DNA of 37,359 nucleotides from Candidatus Pacearchaeota archaeon. GTDB taxonomy: Archaea > Nanobdellota > Nanobdellia > Pacearchaeales > GW2011-AR1. Shown here piece after piece: positions 8,442 through 17,580 of the stretch. The notes under the pieces are model-generated. The model was not told the origin of the DNA, searched no databases, and worked only from the letters and a program-made list of their open reading frames with translations. The stretch spans positions 1 through 37,359 of the forward strand of contig JAGVXM010000015.1 in assembly GCA_018303785.1 (NCBI GenBank). Direction: 5' to 3'. A program made the translations under genes and the position numbers. Positions within the stretch are counted from its first letter, which is position 1. Every line of letters starts with the position of its first letter.

Positions 8442-9451
8442 TAAACTAATCCTCCTCGGAATATTAGTAACGCAAGAACGCATAACACTATTTCAAATGC
8501 GAATAAAAAGTAAACCACGTCATTTTCATAAACTTTTTTCTTAAACTTTTTTAAGATAAATAAACTAACATGAGTCATACCGTAGAGCTTTGGATAAGGC
8601 AGTTCCAAACTATTATCTTCATTCGGAATACCAAATGATTGTTTTTTTAATCTTCCCCGAGATTTCAAAAACGTTTCAAGAATAAATGGGATGAAAACAA
8701 AAACCGCTATTTTTTCAAAGTTACCAAGAATAGCCATTCCAGCGATCATCGCTCCAATAGAGTAGGTCAAAATGTCACCTGGAAAAACTTTTGCAGGAAC
8801 TTTGTTGAAAATAAAAAAACCGCACAATGCTGCAACCATGCATAATCCTATAACAGATAACCAAGAATTTCCAGTAATGAATGCAACATAGGATAGGAAA
8901 CTAATGATGATAATTCCTAAACCCGTTTCTAAACCATTAAACCCTGCGAGCATATTGTACGTCGTTGTCGCGCCAGCAACCCCTATAGGAATTATTAGTA
9001 ATGGATACAAAATGCCTAAATCGACTAATCCGAAAAAAGGAACATTAACCGCAGATGTACCTGCATTGATTACTACTAAAGGAATTGAAGCGAGAAATGC
9101 AAAAATAATTCTAAAATTTACAGATAATCCGCCGTGTTTCCAGCCAAGTAAATCATCGGTAAGTCCAATCATCCCTAATATCAATACAACATTTAATAAA
9201 GAAAATATTTTTACATTGACACTATCAATCTGAAAGACAAATGTCCGCAAAGCAATATATGCTAAGACGCCAAAGACAAACGCAAAAACGACGACAATAC
9301 CTCCAGATGCTGCAACATTTTTAGGATGATTGAATTTATTCATGTCTTCCCATAATAAGCCTATGTGATGACATTTCCGAATCCATTTCGGCAATGCAAC
9401 CATAATTAAAATAAAACTCAATGCAATAGGCAATAATAACAAGCTCTCCAT
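8441..9451 (-). CDS. Polyprenyl-phosphate N-acetylglucosamine-1-phosphate transferase homologue (MraY/WecA/GPT family, AglH-like)
   Basis: A 336-aa polytopic protein. LTDDLLGWKHGG at about residue 100 is the Mg-binding acidic motif of the family, NMLAGFNGLETGLG at about 165 is the second conserved loop, and NKVPAKVFPGDILTYSIGAM carries the third. The reaction is transfer of HexNAc-1-phosphate from UDP-HexNAc to dolichyl or undecaprenyl phosphate, the committed step of lipid-linked glycan assembly. The position between glycosyltransferases and AglB fits. UDP-GlcNAc as donor is assumed from the family. Confidence 0.88.
   Translation of the reverse strand: MESLLLLPIALSFILIMVALPKWIRKCHHIGLLWEDMNKFNHPKNVAASGGIVVVFAFVFGVLAYIALRTFVFQIDSVNVKIFSLLNVVLILGMIGLTDDLLGWKHGGLSVNFRIIFAFLASIPLVVINAGTSAVNVPFFGLVDLGILYPLLIIPIGVAGATTTYNMLAGFNGLETGLGIIIISFLSYVAFITGNSWLSVIGLCMVAALCGFFIFNKVPAKVFPGDILTYSIGAMIAGMAILGNFEKIAVFVFIPFILETFLKSRGRLKKQSFGIPNEDNSLELPYPKLYGMTHVSLFILKKFKKKVYENDVVYFLFAFEIVLCVLALLIFRGGLV
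8451..8457 (-). promoter_or_regulatory. Ribosome binding site GAGGAGG that fixes the start of the UPF0104-like gene
   Basis: On the minus strand GAGGAGG lies about nine bases before the ATG at 8441, inside the last codons of the GlcNAc-1-P transferase gene. The tracked start at 8483 has no such site. Confidence 0.75.
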
Positions 9452-9491
9452 GAAATTATAGAAATCGATTATTTTTAAATATTCATGCAGG

Positions 9492-10133
9492 TTATTTTCT
9501 CAACAGTTTAAACGCATGATTCCAATGATTATTTTTGAAACCATACAAAATATAAATCATTGCCAATGCTTCTAACAAATATGATTCTTCAATATTTCCT
9601 ATATCTACAAAATGTTTCCAACCCCATTGCTGGGCAAAATCTTTGACAATCTCTTTCGCATTCTCATCATCACCACAATAAAAAAAATCAGGTTCTCCTT
9701 CTTCAAGTTTAGGTGCACACATATAATGGCTTGGAATTGTATTGAATGCCTTGACAACCATAGTTTCAGGTAATTTATCCTGCATTGTCTTTCCGTTTGA
9801 TTCAGGATATCCAATTTCCATCGTCGGATGATTATCTTCAACAACTAAAGGATTGGTCGTATCAATAACAACTTTTTCAGAAAAATTCTCTTCACCAGCT
9901 AATTCCATCGCGCTCTCAATCTCTGTTCCCTTAACTGCCATAACAATTATATCTCCAAACTTTGCAGTTTCTTCAAAACTGCCGATAGATACATTTTCTT
10001 TTCCTTGAATAAAATCCTGTAATTTGCTTGGATCCCGCGTTCCAATTTTTACCGAGTGTCCTAAACGCGAAAATCCTTCTGCCAACGCTTTTCCTACAAC
10101 TCCGCTCCCTAGAATGCCAATTTTTTCATCCAT
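9492..10133 (-). CDS. NADPH-dependent F420 reductase-like oxidoreductase
   Basis: A 213-aa Rossmann protein. GILGSGVVGKALAEGF is the dinucleotide-binding loop, GTRDPSK fits NADP 2'-phosphate recognition, and VVIDTTNPL with VVKAFNTIP are the conserved blocks of the NpdG/F420-dependent NADP reductase and related pyrroline-carboxylate-reductase-like folds. Many DPANN archaea lack F420, so the true acceptor may be another flavin or a metabolite. It lies within the glycosylation locus, about 40 bp after one gene and before the next, without an obvious functional link. Confidence 0.8.
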   Translation of the reverse strand: MDEKIGILGSGVVGKALAEGFSRLGHSVKIGTRDPSKLQDFIQGKENVSIGSFEETAKFGDIIVMAVKGTEIESAMELAGEENFSEKVVIDTTNPLVVEDNHPTMEIGYPESNGKTMQDKLPETMVVKAFNTIPSHYMCAPKLEEGEPDFFYCGDDENAKEIVKDFAQQWGWKHFVDIGNIEESYLLEALAMIYILYGFKNNHWNHAFKLLRK

Positions 10134-10167
10134 GATATTTTAAAAACAATTTATTATTTAAAGATAA

Positions 10168-10545
10168 CTAATACACTTTGTGTTTATTAAATACAACAAT
10201 GAGGATGAAAATAAAAATAGCGATTAAAATTCCTCCTAAGATAAAATACGACGAATAATCTGTGTTTTTTTCACAATAAACTTTATCAACAGGTTTTAAC
10301 TTTTCACTACCGCAGTGATTTAAATCGTAACACGATTTTTTCTGGGCATTATTCACACAAGGGCCGATATTTTTACATACCCACAATTCAAAACATAATT
10401 TTCCTAAATAAGGTTTTTTATTTTCAACAACTTCATATTCCTCGCCAAATTCATCTATCGCTAAGCCCTGAATTTTAAAATAAGAAATAAAAAATAAACT
10501 AATAACTATTAAAATAAAAATTAAAACATAACTCTCTTTTTTCAT
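10168..10545 (-). CDS. Bitopic Cys-rich membrane protein, hypothetical
   Basis: 125 aa. An N-terminal hydrophobic helix (VLIFILIVISLFFISYF) and a C-terminal one (YFILGGILIAIFIFILIVVF) flank a central loop of about 75 residues with six cysteines (CFELWVC, GPC, SC, HC, YC), probably disulfide-bonded outside the cell. A short basic tail (NKHKVY) follows the second helix. Its position directly behind AglB (about 30 bp) suggests co-expression with N-glycosylation. No family recognised. Confidence 0.7.
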   Translation of the reverse strand: MKKESYVLIFILIVISLFFISYFKIQGLAIDEFGEEYEVVENKKPYLGKLCFELWVCKNIGPCVNNAQKKSCYDLNHCGSEKLKPVDKVYCEKNTDYSSYFILGGILIAIFIFILIVVFNKHKVY

Positions 10546-10577
10546 GCAAGAAAATCACAAACAAATTATTTAAATTC

Positions 10578-13385
10578 TTACAATTGCCACTCTAAATATT
10601 TTGTTTCGTCAATATCTTGATATTCTTGTTTGATTTGTTCAGTTCCCGTGTATTTCACCTCCCAGATTTTTATTGGACCATACACTCCATTATAATACAC
10701 AAAATCATCCAAAACCATTCCGCGCGCTTTCAAATCATCAATGATTAAAGCATCTTCAGAATGAGCCAAAGTAAAGTGCGGATATTTGTTTAATGGATCG
10801 TCCATAATATATACCTGGCTTAAAAATCCTCTAAATAATCGAGGAGAAATGAAAAATGCTGCCCCCATATCATTCTTTGCAACTCCTTGCCCTTGTTGAT
10901 CTAAGCGAGGGAAAACAAATGCTGCAGCTTCAATTCCTGTTTTGAAATCTTGTAATTTTCCATTAATACGAAGGTATCGCAAATTAATTTTATGCTGTTG
11001 TCCTTGATACACCGCAAGAATATACGGCTGTTCAAAAACTCCTTGTTGATTTTGAGGAATCAAAATTGCTCCTACACCCGCACTACCCTTAGGCAAGAAA
11101 ATCTCTTTTCCATTTTGCGTGATAACTAAATCTTCATCTAAAGAAACGCCTCCTGTGTATGCATAGATTGTCTGATTTCTAGTTTCCTGAGTCTGTTTTT
11201 CATCGAGTAAAAATGTTGCAATCCACGAATAGCGATCATAGTTTAAATCACTACCAATACTTGAAAACGCAGTGTACTTCCCAATGTCAGTTGAATCAAT
11301 GAGGAAATGAGTAACATTATGGTTATATAAAAATTCTAAAGCGTCTTTTTCATTATCTCCAGTCAACACATGTCTTCCCGTTAAATAATTCCAATAAACT
11401 ATAGCATTTCCGCCGTCAGTAACTGTAGCTCTATTACCAATACTTTGCATCCAATAACCATAATCCCACCAATGCGCAAATACTGCATCTTCAGTAGTGT
11501 TGGTTCGAACCCAATCCATTGCTTTTTGCCACTGAATATTATAGGAAGAAGGAACATAACTAAATGCCTGAACTTTTGTGCTGTTATAGAAAACATAAAA
11601 ACTGTACAAGCTCGCAATTAACAAGATAATTAATAAAATACCCAACATCATTTTTTTAGATTCTTTCGAATGTGAATAACTGCTGAACGTTTCAACTAAT
11701 AAAAATGCTGCGAAGATAGGAGCAATCGGTCCCAAGACCATAATTAAACGAACAGCACCGCGTGCAGTAAAAACCGTAATAACAAGCAGTGCAATAACCA
11801 AAATATATTCAAATTTTATTTTTTCAAATGAAGTGTCTTGTTTTTTGTAATACTGTGAATAATAATAAATTATTGCGCCTATAAATAATAAGGCAGTTAG
11901 ATAATAAAATGCCTTACTGATAAAATTCTCGCCGTTGAAAATGCTGTCTCCAGAGTAACGAGAAAAAATCATACCTACTAAAAACAAAACGAAAGCTCCT
12001 GTTAATGTCCACGAATCTTTTTTATTCAAATGATTTGTCATTTTTTTGAATAATATAATAGAGCCTGCAAAAAACATCCAGAAAAATAATGGAATGCCTC
12101 TAAAATGAGGCCCTAAGCTACCGCTCCATTCTAAGAAATCCGGCTGTTTATTTTCTGCAACAGTTATATTCCATCGTCCGAAAACAGGTTTGAAAATCGT
12201 TTGATGGATAACTTTTATTTTCTCAATAATAATCGATGGCCCTAAGAACACAGATGCTAAAACCAGAATTAAAACAATGCCGACAATAATAGATAAAATC
12301 GTTTTAGGAATTTTGGATTCATGAAGATATTTTATTTTTGATAATTTTGTTTTGTATAATCCTGCATGAACAAATATAATAAATAAAGTAAAAAACGCAA
12401 TTCCGGAAGACAATGAAGTAAACATTTCTTCAATATCATAACGTTTAGAGAAGTACATGGTTATCGCGAATGAAAAAATAACCCACATCAAATAAGCCAT
12501 AAATTCTTTTCTATGAACTTTGTTGACGACAAAAGCTAATAAGACTGAGATTCCCATAGGAATGAATACATACAAAACTCCTCCCCAAATTAAAGCCATA
12601 AATGCCGTCGCAATTCCAGCTAATGCGCCGAATAGTATATTGAAATGTATTTTTTCAGATTTCCAGGCTTTAAGGAAAAAATAAAATGTTAAAAACATAA
12701 AGAAGAACGCTGCAGATTCTTTCTCAGGAATTCCCGCCACAGTTCTTGACAAGAAAACAGGAATAGTTGCCATAAAGAAAGTTGCAATCAGTGCGATGCA
12801 GTTTGCCTTAAGCTTTTCCTCTTTAGACGGTTCAATAAAAACTTCGCGGACAAATAAGAAAAAAGATATGATGGTTAGGGCAAACATGATAACTGGAAAA
12901 ACAACTCCGGCAAATTCAACACTCGTGTTAAATCCTAAACCTGTAAATAATTTATGAGTTAACACAATTAAATAAGGAAGTAACTTACTTTCTTTAGAAT
13001 TGTCAAATCCAACTGGCACAAATCTCATTCTGTCGATTTCAGGAAGATCACCTTGCTCGACAATAGTTTTTGCACTGCGTAAGAATAACCACGGGTCTAA
13101 ATCAGGTCCTAAAGTCCATGTATCTGTAGTTATATCCCATAATCCGGGCTTTCCGCCATAAGCTTCGCCAGGTGTAAAAAGAAATCGTGAAAACGAAGGA
13201 ATGCCTTGTGAATGATCCATCATCGGCAAACTTCTCAGATAAACACCGAGAAGAATCGCAACAACTAATATAAACAAAACCCAGAGCTGAGAATTTTTTA
13301 AAAATTGGACAAACTTTTTTTTACGTGCTTCTAAATCTGATGATCCTAAATCAGTCTTTCCAGCTGTGTTAAATTCTGAGTCCAT
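10578..13385 (-). CDS. aglB: Dolichyl-phosphooligosaccharide--protein glycotransferase (AglB/STT3)
   Basis: 935 aa, the expected size for archaeal AglB. An N-terminal soluble piece precedes about 11-13 membrane helices. The first external loop holds DLDPWLFLRSA, with the acidic DxD used for metal binding in STT3 proteins. The hallmark WWDYGYW sits at about residue 635, at the start of the C-terminal globular domain, followed by TDGGNA. The enzyme transfers the lipid-linked glycan to Asn in N-x-S/T sequons on the outside of the membrane. The start overlaps the stop of the zinc-ribbon gene (TAATG). It is the key gene of the locus, with the lipid-carrier transferase, flippase-like protein and two GT2 enzymes downstream. 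Confidence 0.97.
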   Translation of the reverse strand: MDSEFNTAGKTDLGSSDLEARKKKFVQFLKNSQLWVLFILVVAILLGVYLRSLPMMDHSQGIPSFSRFLFTPGEAYGGKPGLWDITTDTWTLGPDLDPWLFLRSAKTIVEQGDLPEIDRMRFVPVGFDNSKESKLLPYLIVLTHKLFTGLGFNTSVEFAGVVFPVIMFALTIISFFLFVREVFIEPSKEEKLKANCIALIATFFMATIPVFLSRTVAGIPEKESAAFFFMFLTFYFFLKAWKSEKIHFNILFGALAGIATAFMALIWGGVLYVFIPMGISVLLAFVVNKVHRKEFMAYLMWVIFSFAITMYFSKRYDIEEMFTSLSSGIAFFTLFIIFVHAGLYKTKLSKIKYLHESKIPKTILSIIVGIVLILVLASVFLGPSIIIEKIKVIHQTIFKPVFGRWNITVAENKQPDFLEWSGSLGPHFRGIPLFFWMFFAGSIILFKKMTNHLNKKDSWTLTGAFVLFLVGMIFSRYSGDSIFNGENFISKAFYYLTALLFIGAIIYYYSQYYKKQDTSFEKIKFEYILVIALLVITVFTARGAVRLIMVLGPIAPIFAAFLLVETFSSYSHSKESKKMMLGILLIILLIASLYSFYVFYNSTKVQAFSYVPSSYNIQWQKAMDWVRTNTTEDAVFAHWWDYGYWMQSIGNRATVTDGGNAIVYWNYLTGRHVLTGDNEKDALEFLYNHNVTHFLIDSTDIGKYTAFSSIGSDLNYDRYSWIATFLLDEKQTQETRNQTIYAYTGGVSLDEDLVITQNGKEIFLPKGSAGVGAILIPQNQQGVFEQPYILAVYQGQQHKINLRYLRINGKLQDFKTGIEAAAFVFPRLDQQGQGVAKNDMGAAFFISPRLFRGFLSQVYIMDDPLNKYPHFTLAHSEDALIIDDLKARGMVLDDFVYYNGVYGPIKIWEVKYTGTEQIKQEYQDIDETKYLEWQL

Positions 13386-13528
13386 TATTCTAATAATCGA
13401 TCAATGTCGTCTAAAAGTTCAGAAGCATTTTTTTCTTTTTCTATAAATTCTTTTTTCCCGCAATAAGGGCAGTCAAAAACATTTTTTGCTTCAAACTTAA
13501 AGTTGCAATTTTTGCATATGTAAGCCAT
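13385..13528 (-). CDS. Small zinc-ribbon protein, 47 aa (not in ORF track)
   Basis: The minus strand encodes MAYICKNCNFKFEAKN...DCPYCGKKEF followed by an acidic helix ending LLDDIDRLLE. Two CxxC pairs 12 residues apart form a rubredoxin-like zinc ribbon. The stop overlaps the AglB start by two bases (TAATG), so it is probably translated together with AglB. Such ribbons are often RNA-polymerase-like or regulatory modules; no specific role can be given. Confidence 0.85.
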   Translation of the reverse strand: MAYICKNCNFKFEAKNVFDCPYCGKKEFIEKEKNASELLDDIDRLLE

Positions 13529-13620
13529 TTTTAATTCATTTCTCAGGAAATGAGATAGTTTCTATAGAATAGAATGCTTTTTAAATTTAGTGATAATTTA
13601 TTGGAATTATTCCGCTGATA

Positions 13621-14481
13621 CTAAAACAACGCCGGTGTGATAAACACTTCTATTAACGCAGCGAAGAATAAAATTATAACTGCTATTATAATAAGATTCA
13701 ATGAATCCTGCAGTATAATCCAAAATCTATCTGTCTTAACATCATGTTTTATGACAGCAATACTGACAATTCCTCCGGCCATTGCTCCTAAAAAATATGC
13801 TCCGATTTCTGGAATGCCGTGAATCATAAATCGCAAAAATGCATACGGCAGTTTGATGAGCTCTGATTTAGAAAAAATTCCAATTGCCGCGCTAATAACA
13901 CTCGCATTCCATGCAAGAATAAAAATTGCGCCGGCTCCGAAAATCAAAGAAAAAACTAAAGTAAATATTAAGACATACATATTATTCGCGAAAATATTCA
14001 CAATTTTTTCTTTCGCAGTCAAGAATGCAGTTGTTTTTGAAATTGTTTTAACACCATATTGTGTGACACAATCATCAAAATTCGTCGGTCTATTAATTAT
14101 ACAATACGTCTCAATTTGCGCCCTAAAATTCTGATTGCCATCGTCAAACGCGATATACCAAAATGAAAACGCAACAACAAATCCGAAAAATAAAAACATA
14201 AAATAAGATAACGCTTTACTATGTTCCTTCAATAATCTAAGAAAACTGCTTATCTCCATATCCTTCTCTTCCTCATTCTTCAAAGCAAAATACATGAATG
14301 GAATTGAAAACATCACGGAAAAAGTAACTACAAGAATTCCAGTGTATTTTGATAAAACAGGATCACCCGAAAAAATCCATTTGGTCAAAATTAATGATAA
14401 AGTCCCATGAAACGCGCCGATAAAAAACATTTCCCATGGATGCTTTTCAGCGCGTAATGGATTAACTAAAAGTTCTAACAT
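13621..14481 (-). CDS. Stage II sporulation protein M (SpoIIM) family membrane protein
   Basis: 286 aa with about six hydrophobic helices. The N-terminal VNPLRAEKHPWEMFFIGAF and the C-terminal HGIPEIGAYFLGAMAGGIVS are the conserved blocks of archaeal SpoIIM/DUF95 proteins. Archaea do not sporulate; members are thought to act in membrane or envelope remodelling, but this is not established. The gene lies about 90 bp from the zinc ribbon and is preceded by a short AT-rich gap. Confidence 0.85.
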   Translation of the reverse strand: MLELLVNPLRAEKHPWEMFFIGAFHGTLSLILTKWIFSGDPVLSKYTGILVVTFSVMFSIPFMYFALKNEEEKDMEISSFLRLLKEHSKALSYFMFLFFGFVVAFSFWYIAFDDGNQNFRAQIETYCIINRPTNFDDCVTQYGVKTISKTTAFLTAKEKIVNIFANNMYVLIFTLVFSLIFGAGAIFILAWNASVISAAIGIFSKSELIKLPYAFLRFMIHGIPEIGAYFLGAMAGGIVSIAVIKHDVKTDRFWIILQDSLNLIIIAVIILFFAALIEVFITPALF

Positions 14482-14536
14482 GCCTCTTTATATAACTCCT
14501 TTATAGAATAGTTCTTTTCCCTTTAAATAATTTTAT

Positions 14537-14923
14537 TCATTTCGCACTTTTTTCAATCTCGGCAATCATGCGTTCCATTTCTTTGTGCAAATCTTCAAGG
14601 CGTTCGAAAACCTGTCTTTTCCCTTCAGATAATTTCCCTAATTGCTCCTCAATTAACCTTTTCGTATCCGGAATATTTTTTTTAACCAAAGAATTCTTAC
14701 CAATATCTACAATCAATTCCTTATTTTGTATAGTGACTGGCAGATAAATCTTCTTTCCAATATTAACCAAAATTTCTTGAGCATCTTTCCCCTCAATTTC
14801 ATTCAAGCTTTCAATTAATCCTTTCAGTTCAACAACATTCTGATCAATTAACCTTAATTGTTCATTTAAATGATTAACTTCCTGTTCCATTATTTGTATT
14901 AATTGAATTTGTTCTTGGTCCAT
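14537..14923 (-). CDS. pfdA: Prefoldin subunit alpha
   Basis: The N-terminal helix MDQEQIQLIQIMEQEVNHLN, a central beta-hairpin region (EILVNIGKKIYLPVTI ... LIVDIGKNSLVKK) and a C-terminal coiled coil (LHKEMERMIAEIEKSAK) are the prefoldin alpha layout. It forms a hexamer with prefoldin beta and passes unfolded proteins to the thermosome in the cytoplasm. I prefer the MDQEQ start at 14923 over the tracked 14962, because the extra METLKKIYMRHYI overlaps a TTTATAT promoter-like stretch and is not part of the family. Confidence 0.85.
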   Translation of the reverse strand: MDQEQIQLIQIMEQEVNHLNEQLRLIDQNVVELKGLIESLNEIEGKDAQEILVNIGKKIYLPVTIQNKELIVDIGKNSLVKKNIPDTKRLIEEQLGKLSEGKRQVFERLEDLHKEMERMIAEIEKSAK

Positions 14924-14984
14924 GATATAATGACGCATATAAATCTTTTTAAGTGTTTCCACACACCTTTTTTAGTGAAAAGAG

Positions 14985-15377
14985 ATGCTATCTTATTTAG
15001 AAAAAAATAATCAGGTATCGTGGTTTATCACCTTGTTTATAGCCGCATTCATCTTTTACATGTCTTCACAGACCTTCCAAGGCGGCGGAGGAAAAGGCTA
15101 TTTGAGTTATATCTATCATTTTTTTGTTTTTTTTACGCTTGCTTTTTTCCTTTTACTTTCTTCAATAAAGGGAAAACTAAATAAAGAAATTTTTTTCATT
15201 TCATTGCTCTTAGCAATACTCTATGGTATGTCTGATGAAGTGCATCAGGCATTTGTTCCTGGAAGATCATCTGATTATAAAGATGTATTAATGGATTCTG
15301 TAGGCATTATGGCTGCAGCAGTTATCTATTCATTTAGTATACTTGTAAGAAATAAATCATTATCTTTGCGGTTGTAA
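14985..15377 (+). CDS. VanZ-like membrane protein
   Basis: 130 aa, four hydrophobic helices. FYMSSQTFQGG after the first helix, YHFFVFFTLAFFL, and the final YGMSDEVHQAFVPGRSSDYKDVLMDSVG contain the conserved D-E-x-x-Q...PxR...D-x-x-x-D pattern of VanZ proteins. Function is poorly defined; bacterial relatives alter envelope or teicoplanin sensitivity. It is divergent from prefoldin alpha and convergent on the DUF106 gene. Confidence 0.85.
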   Translation: MLSYLEKNNQVSWFITLFIAAFIFYMSSQTFQGGGGKGYLSYIYHFFVFFTLAFFLLLSSIKGKLNKEIFFISLLLAILYGMSDEVHQAFVPGRSSDYKDVLMDSVGIMAAAVIYSFSILVRNKSLSLRL

Positions 15378-15392
15378 TCCAAAACCTAAAAA

Positions 15393-15797
15393 TTATTGCA
15401 ATCCAAATAACTTACTGACAATAATACTTAGTACAATAGACGCGCCAATATACCACCATAGCCATGTATTTGCAATCGCAGTAGCTACAAAGACAGCTTT
15501 CATCCATGTAAATAAAAGTAATACAGGGATAATAGTAATAATCATCGGCTTAAACGACTGTCGCATCTGTTCGGGAAAATCTTCCATCATCTTCTTGTTA
15601 ATCTTCATCATTTTCTCAGGATGATTTTTGTAAAGTTTCATTTCTGCGCGAAGCTTTTTCTGTCGATCTCGAATCTCCTTCATTTTTTCGCGATCAGTCA
15701 TAAAATATCGTACAACAGTTATGAATAAAGTCATAACTAAAGAAATGAGAATTATCGCAATGCGAGGATACTGCTGAATGAATGCGTCGAATACCAT
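15393..15797 (-). CDS. DUF106/EMC3-TMCO1 family membrane insertase (Oxa1 superfamily)
   Basis: 134 aa. An N-terminal helix (IAIILISLVMTLFITVV) is followed by a charged coiled coil (DREKMKEIRDRQKKLRAEMK) that ends in HPEKMMKINKKMMEDFPEQMRQSFKP, then two C-terminal helices. This is the archaeal YidC-like (Ylp1/DUF106) layout, related to EMC3, TMCO1 and GET1. It inserts membrane proteins, probably with ribosomes and SecY. In many archaea it follows secY, and here it sits close behind secY too. Confidence 0.88.
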   Translation of the reverse strand: MVFDAFIQQYPRIAIILISLVMTLFITVVRYFMTDREKMKEIRDRQKKLRAEMKLYKNHPEKMMKINKKMMEDFPEQMRQSFKPMIITIIPVLLLFTWMKAVFVATAIANTWLWWYIGASIVLSIIVSKLFGLQ

Positions 15798-15842
15798 CTT
15801 TTATAGTTTTACTAAAGAAAAAGGGTTTTTAAAGACTACTCA

Positions 15843-16100
15843 TCATTCACATTCTAAAAAAGCATCTTGGTGAGCCTGTAATGAATAAATACTTTCTAAA
15901 ATGTTAAGATATTTTTGTTTTTTAATTTCAGAATCAAAAATTTGAGGTTTAATCTCCAGATAATCATAACATCTTTTTATTTTTCCATCAATATCATTTT
16001 CATCTAACCTCTCATACAGTCTGCTCAGGTAAAATGCTCTGCTTCCATGATGATCAGGAATAGCAATACCAAAATTTTCTCCTAAAGAATCTTCTAATAT
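15843..16100 (-). pseudogene. Start-less ORF immediately downstream of and in frame with SecY stop
   Basis: After the SecY stop (TAA, 16103-16101) the same frame stays open for 85 codons to TGA TGA at 15845. It reads ILEDSLGENFGIAIPDHHGS, then RAFYLSRLYERL and ends AHQDAFLECE. The composition looks protein-like and helical, and nothing else explains this 300-bp gap. There is no ATG, GTG or TTG in frame, so it is absent from the ORF track. It could be a 5'-truncated gene remnant or a readthrough extension of SecY, or it may start at a non-standard codon. I recognise no family. Confidence 0.5.
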
Positions 16101-17465
16101 TTATCCACCCATCATTTTTTTCATGGCAGGATTCATATCCAACGCATGCTGTTGCATAATATTTTGATAAAACTGGAACACAATCATTATTCCTAACAAT
16201 AACGCAGTACCTTCAACCAAAGCACCTAATATATCTGCTAGTGATGCAAGTAATCCAATAGCTACACCGCCCATAATCGTCAATGGCATTACATATCTTG
16301 ATAAAATAGATTCTAATATTCTTGGATCTTTTCTGAATCCAGGAATTTGCAATCCTGATTTCAATATGTTCCGAGCTTGCGCACTCGCATCCATACCTGA
16401 TGTCTTAACCCAAAATACCGAGAATAATGAGGCGAAGAAAACATAAAAGATAATATGTCCAAGTGTCTGTCCTAATAGCAACCACTCCCAGCTTCCCTGA
16501 ATAATTCTGCCAACAATATTTGTTGACCCTATCCAATATAATATTCCTGATGTTGGTTGCCCATTAACTATATTTCCTAAGAACGTAGGTCTGCCTAACC
16601 AATTTTGTAATAATCCTCCAAACAATAACAAATTAGCAATCAGTGCAGAAGTTAAAATTACTGGAATAACTGAAGCATAAAAAAATTGCAACGGCCATTT
16701 CATGCTATATCCTCGAAGTCGATCATAGCTTAAAGGAATTTCAATTTTCAATCCTTGAGCCCAAACTACAATTAAAAACAAAACAATGGTTGCGATAATC
16801 GCGCTCGCAGATAAAATTGCTCCTTGCGAATCAGCATTCATTAAGCTGATAACTAATGCAATAACCTGTCCAGAAGCCTGAAAATTTCCTTCAGGTCCTA
16901 AGAAACCAAAGCTTGCTGTTATTAATCGCCAGCCAACTCCTGCAGCGATAAACATACTAACTCCAGATCCAAATCCATATTTCTGGGAAACTTCATCCAT
17001 GAATAAAATTGCTAAACCGCCTAAGATTAATTGGAAAATAACTATGTACATGAAACCAGGCGCAGCCCTAATTCCACCCATCACGACGTAAATCGTTGAT
17101 TCAAATAAGATAAAGAATAAAACTAAAAGTCTTTGTAATCCCTGAAAAAATTTTCTCCCTTCAGTTGTAGAGGTATCGATTTCTAATATTTGAGAACCAA
17201 CAAGTAATTGAAGAATTATCGAAGCCATAACGATGGGCCCGATTCCAAGCGATATAATAGAACCAAAATTAGTTCCAATGATAACTGCTAAAAATTCAAA
17301 TTGTTCTAAAAATCCAGGATCAGCTCCATACACTGCAATGTTAGATAATATAAAATAGGAAACAAGAATTATCAATGTCCATTTTAATTTTGAATTAAAA
17401 CTTAAACGCTTCTCTGTAGGACTTTTTACCTCTGGCAAGTTTTTTAAAATATTTCGCAGTTCCAT
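16101..17465 (-). CDS. secY: Protein translocase subunit SecY
   Basis: 454 aa with ten predicted membrane helices. The N-terminus (LPEVKSPTEKRLSFNSKLKW) and first helix are of archaeal type, followed by the plug region and lateral-gate helices. MDASAQARNILKSGLQIPGFRKD is the conserved cytosolic C5 loop that touches the ribosome. It forms the translocation channel with SecE and Sec-beta. In most archaea it follows L15 directly; here 2.3 kb of other genes separates them, and it has its own TATA-like box. Confidence 0.97.
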   Translation of the reverse strand: MELRNILKNLPEVKSPTEKRLSFNSKLKWTLIILVSYFILSNIAVYGADPGFLEQFEFLAVIIGTNFGSIISLGIGPIVMASIILQLLVGSQILEIDTSTTEGRKFFQGLQRLLVLFFILFESTIYVVMGGIRAAPGFMYIVIFQLILGGLAILFMDEVSQKYGFGSGVSMFIAAGVGWRLITASFGFLGPEGNFQASGQVIALVISLMNADSQGAILSASAIIATIVLFLIVVWAQGLKIEIPLSYDRLRGYSMKWPLQFFYASVIPVILTSALIANLLLFGGLLQNWLGRPTFLGNIVNGQPTSGILYWIGSTNIVGRIIQGSWEWLLLGQTLGHIIFYVFFASLFSVFWVKTSGMDASAQARNILKSGLQIPGFRKDPRILESILSRYVMPLTIMGGVAIGLLASLADILGALVEGTALLLGIMIVFQFYQNIMQQHALDMNPAMKKMMGG

Positions 17466-17486
17466 TCATATATTCATAAAAAGAGT

Positions 17487-17495
17487 GTTTTTAAA
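17487..17495 (-). promoter_or_regulatory. TATA-like box of secY
   Basis: On the minus strand AGCTTTAAAAACAC centres about 26-28 bases before the secY ATG (17465). That is the distance expected for a leaderless archaeal transcript. The same AGCTTTA-AAA core stands before L3. Confidence 0.5.
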
Positions 17496-17570
17496 GCTTT
17501 TCAGACTGCAAAAATCGCCTTAGATATCATCTTAAAACCAGAACGACAATATTTATAATAACAAAAATCA

Positions 17571-17576
17571 AGGAGA
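17571..17576 (+). promoter_or_regulatory. Ribosome binding site AGGAGA for the 115-aa ORF
   Basis: AAGGAGAATGT precedes the ATG at 17581 with four bases between motif and start. A TTAAAACC stretch at 17531-17538 could be the matching TATA box. This favours the plus-strand ORF over the opposing minus-strand ORF of the track. Confidence 0.55.
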
Positions 17577-17580
17577 ATGT

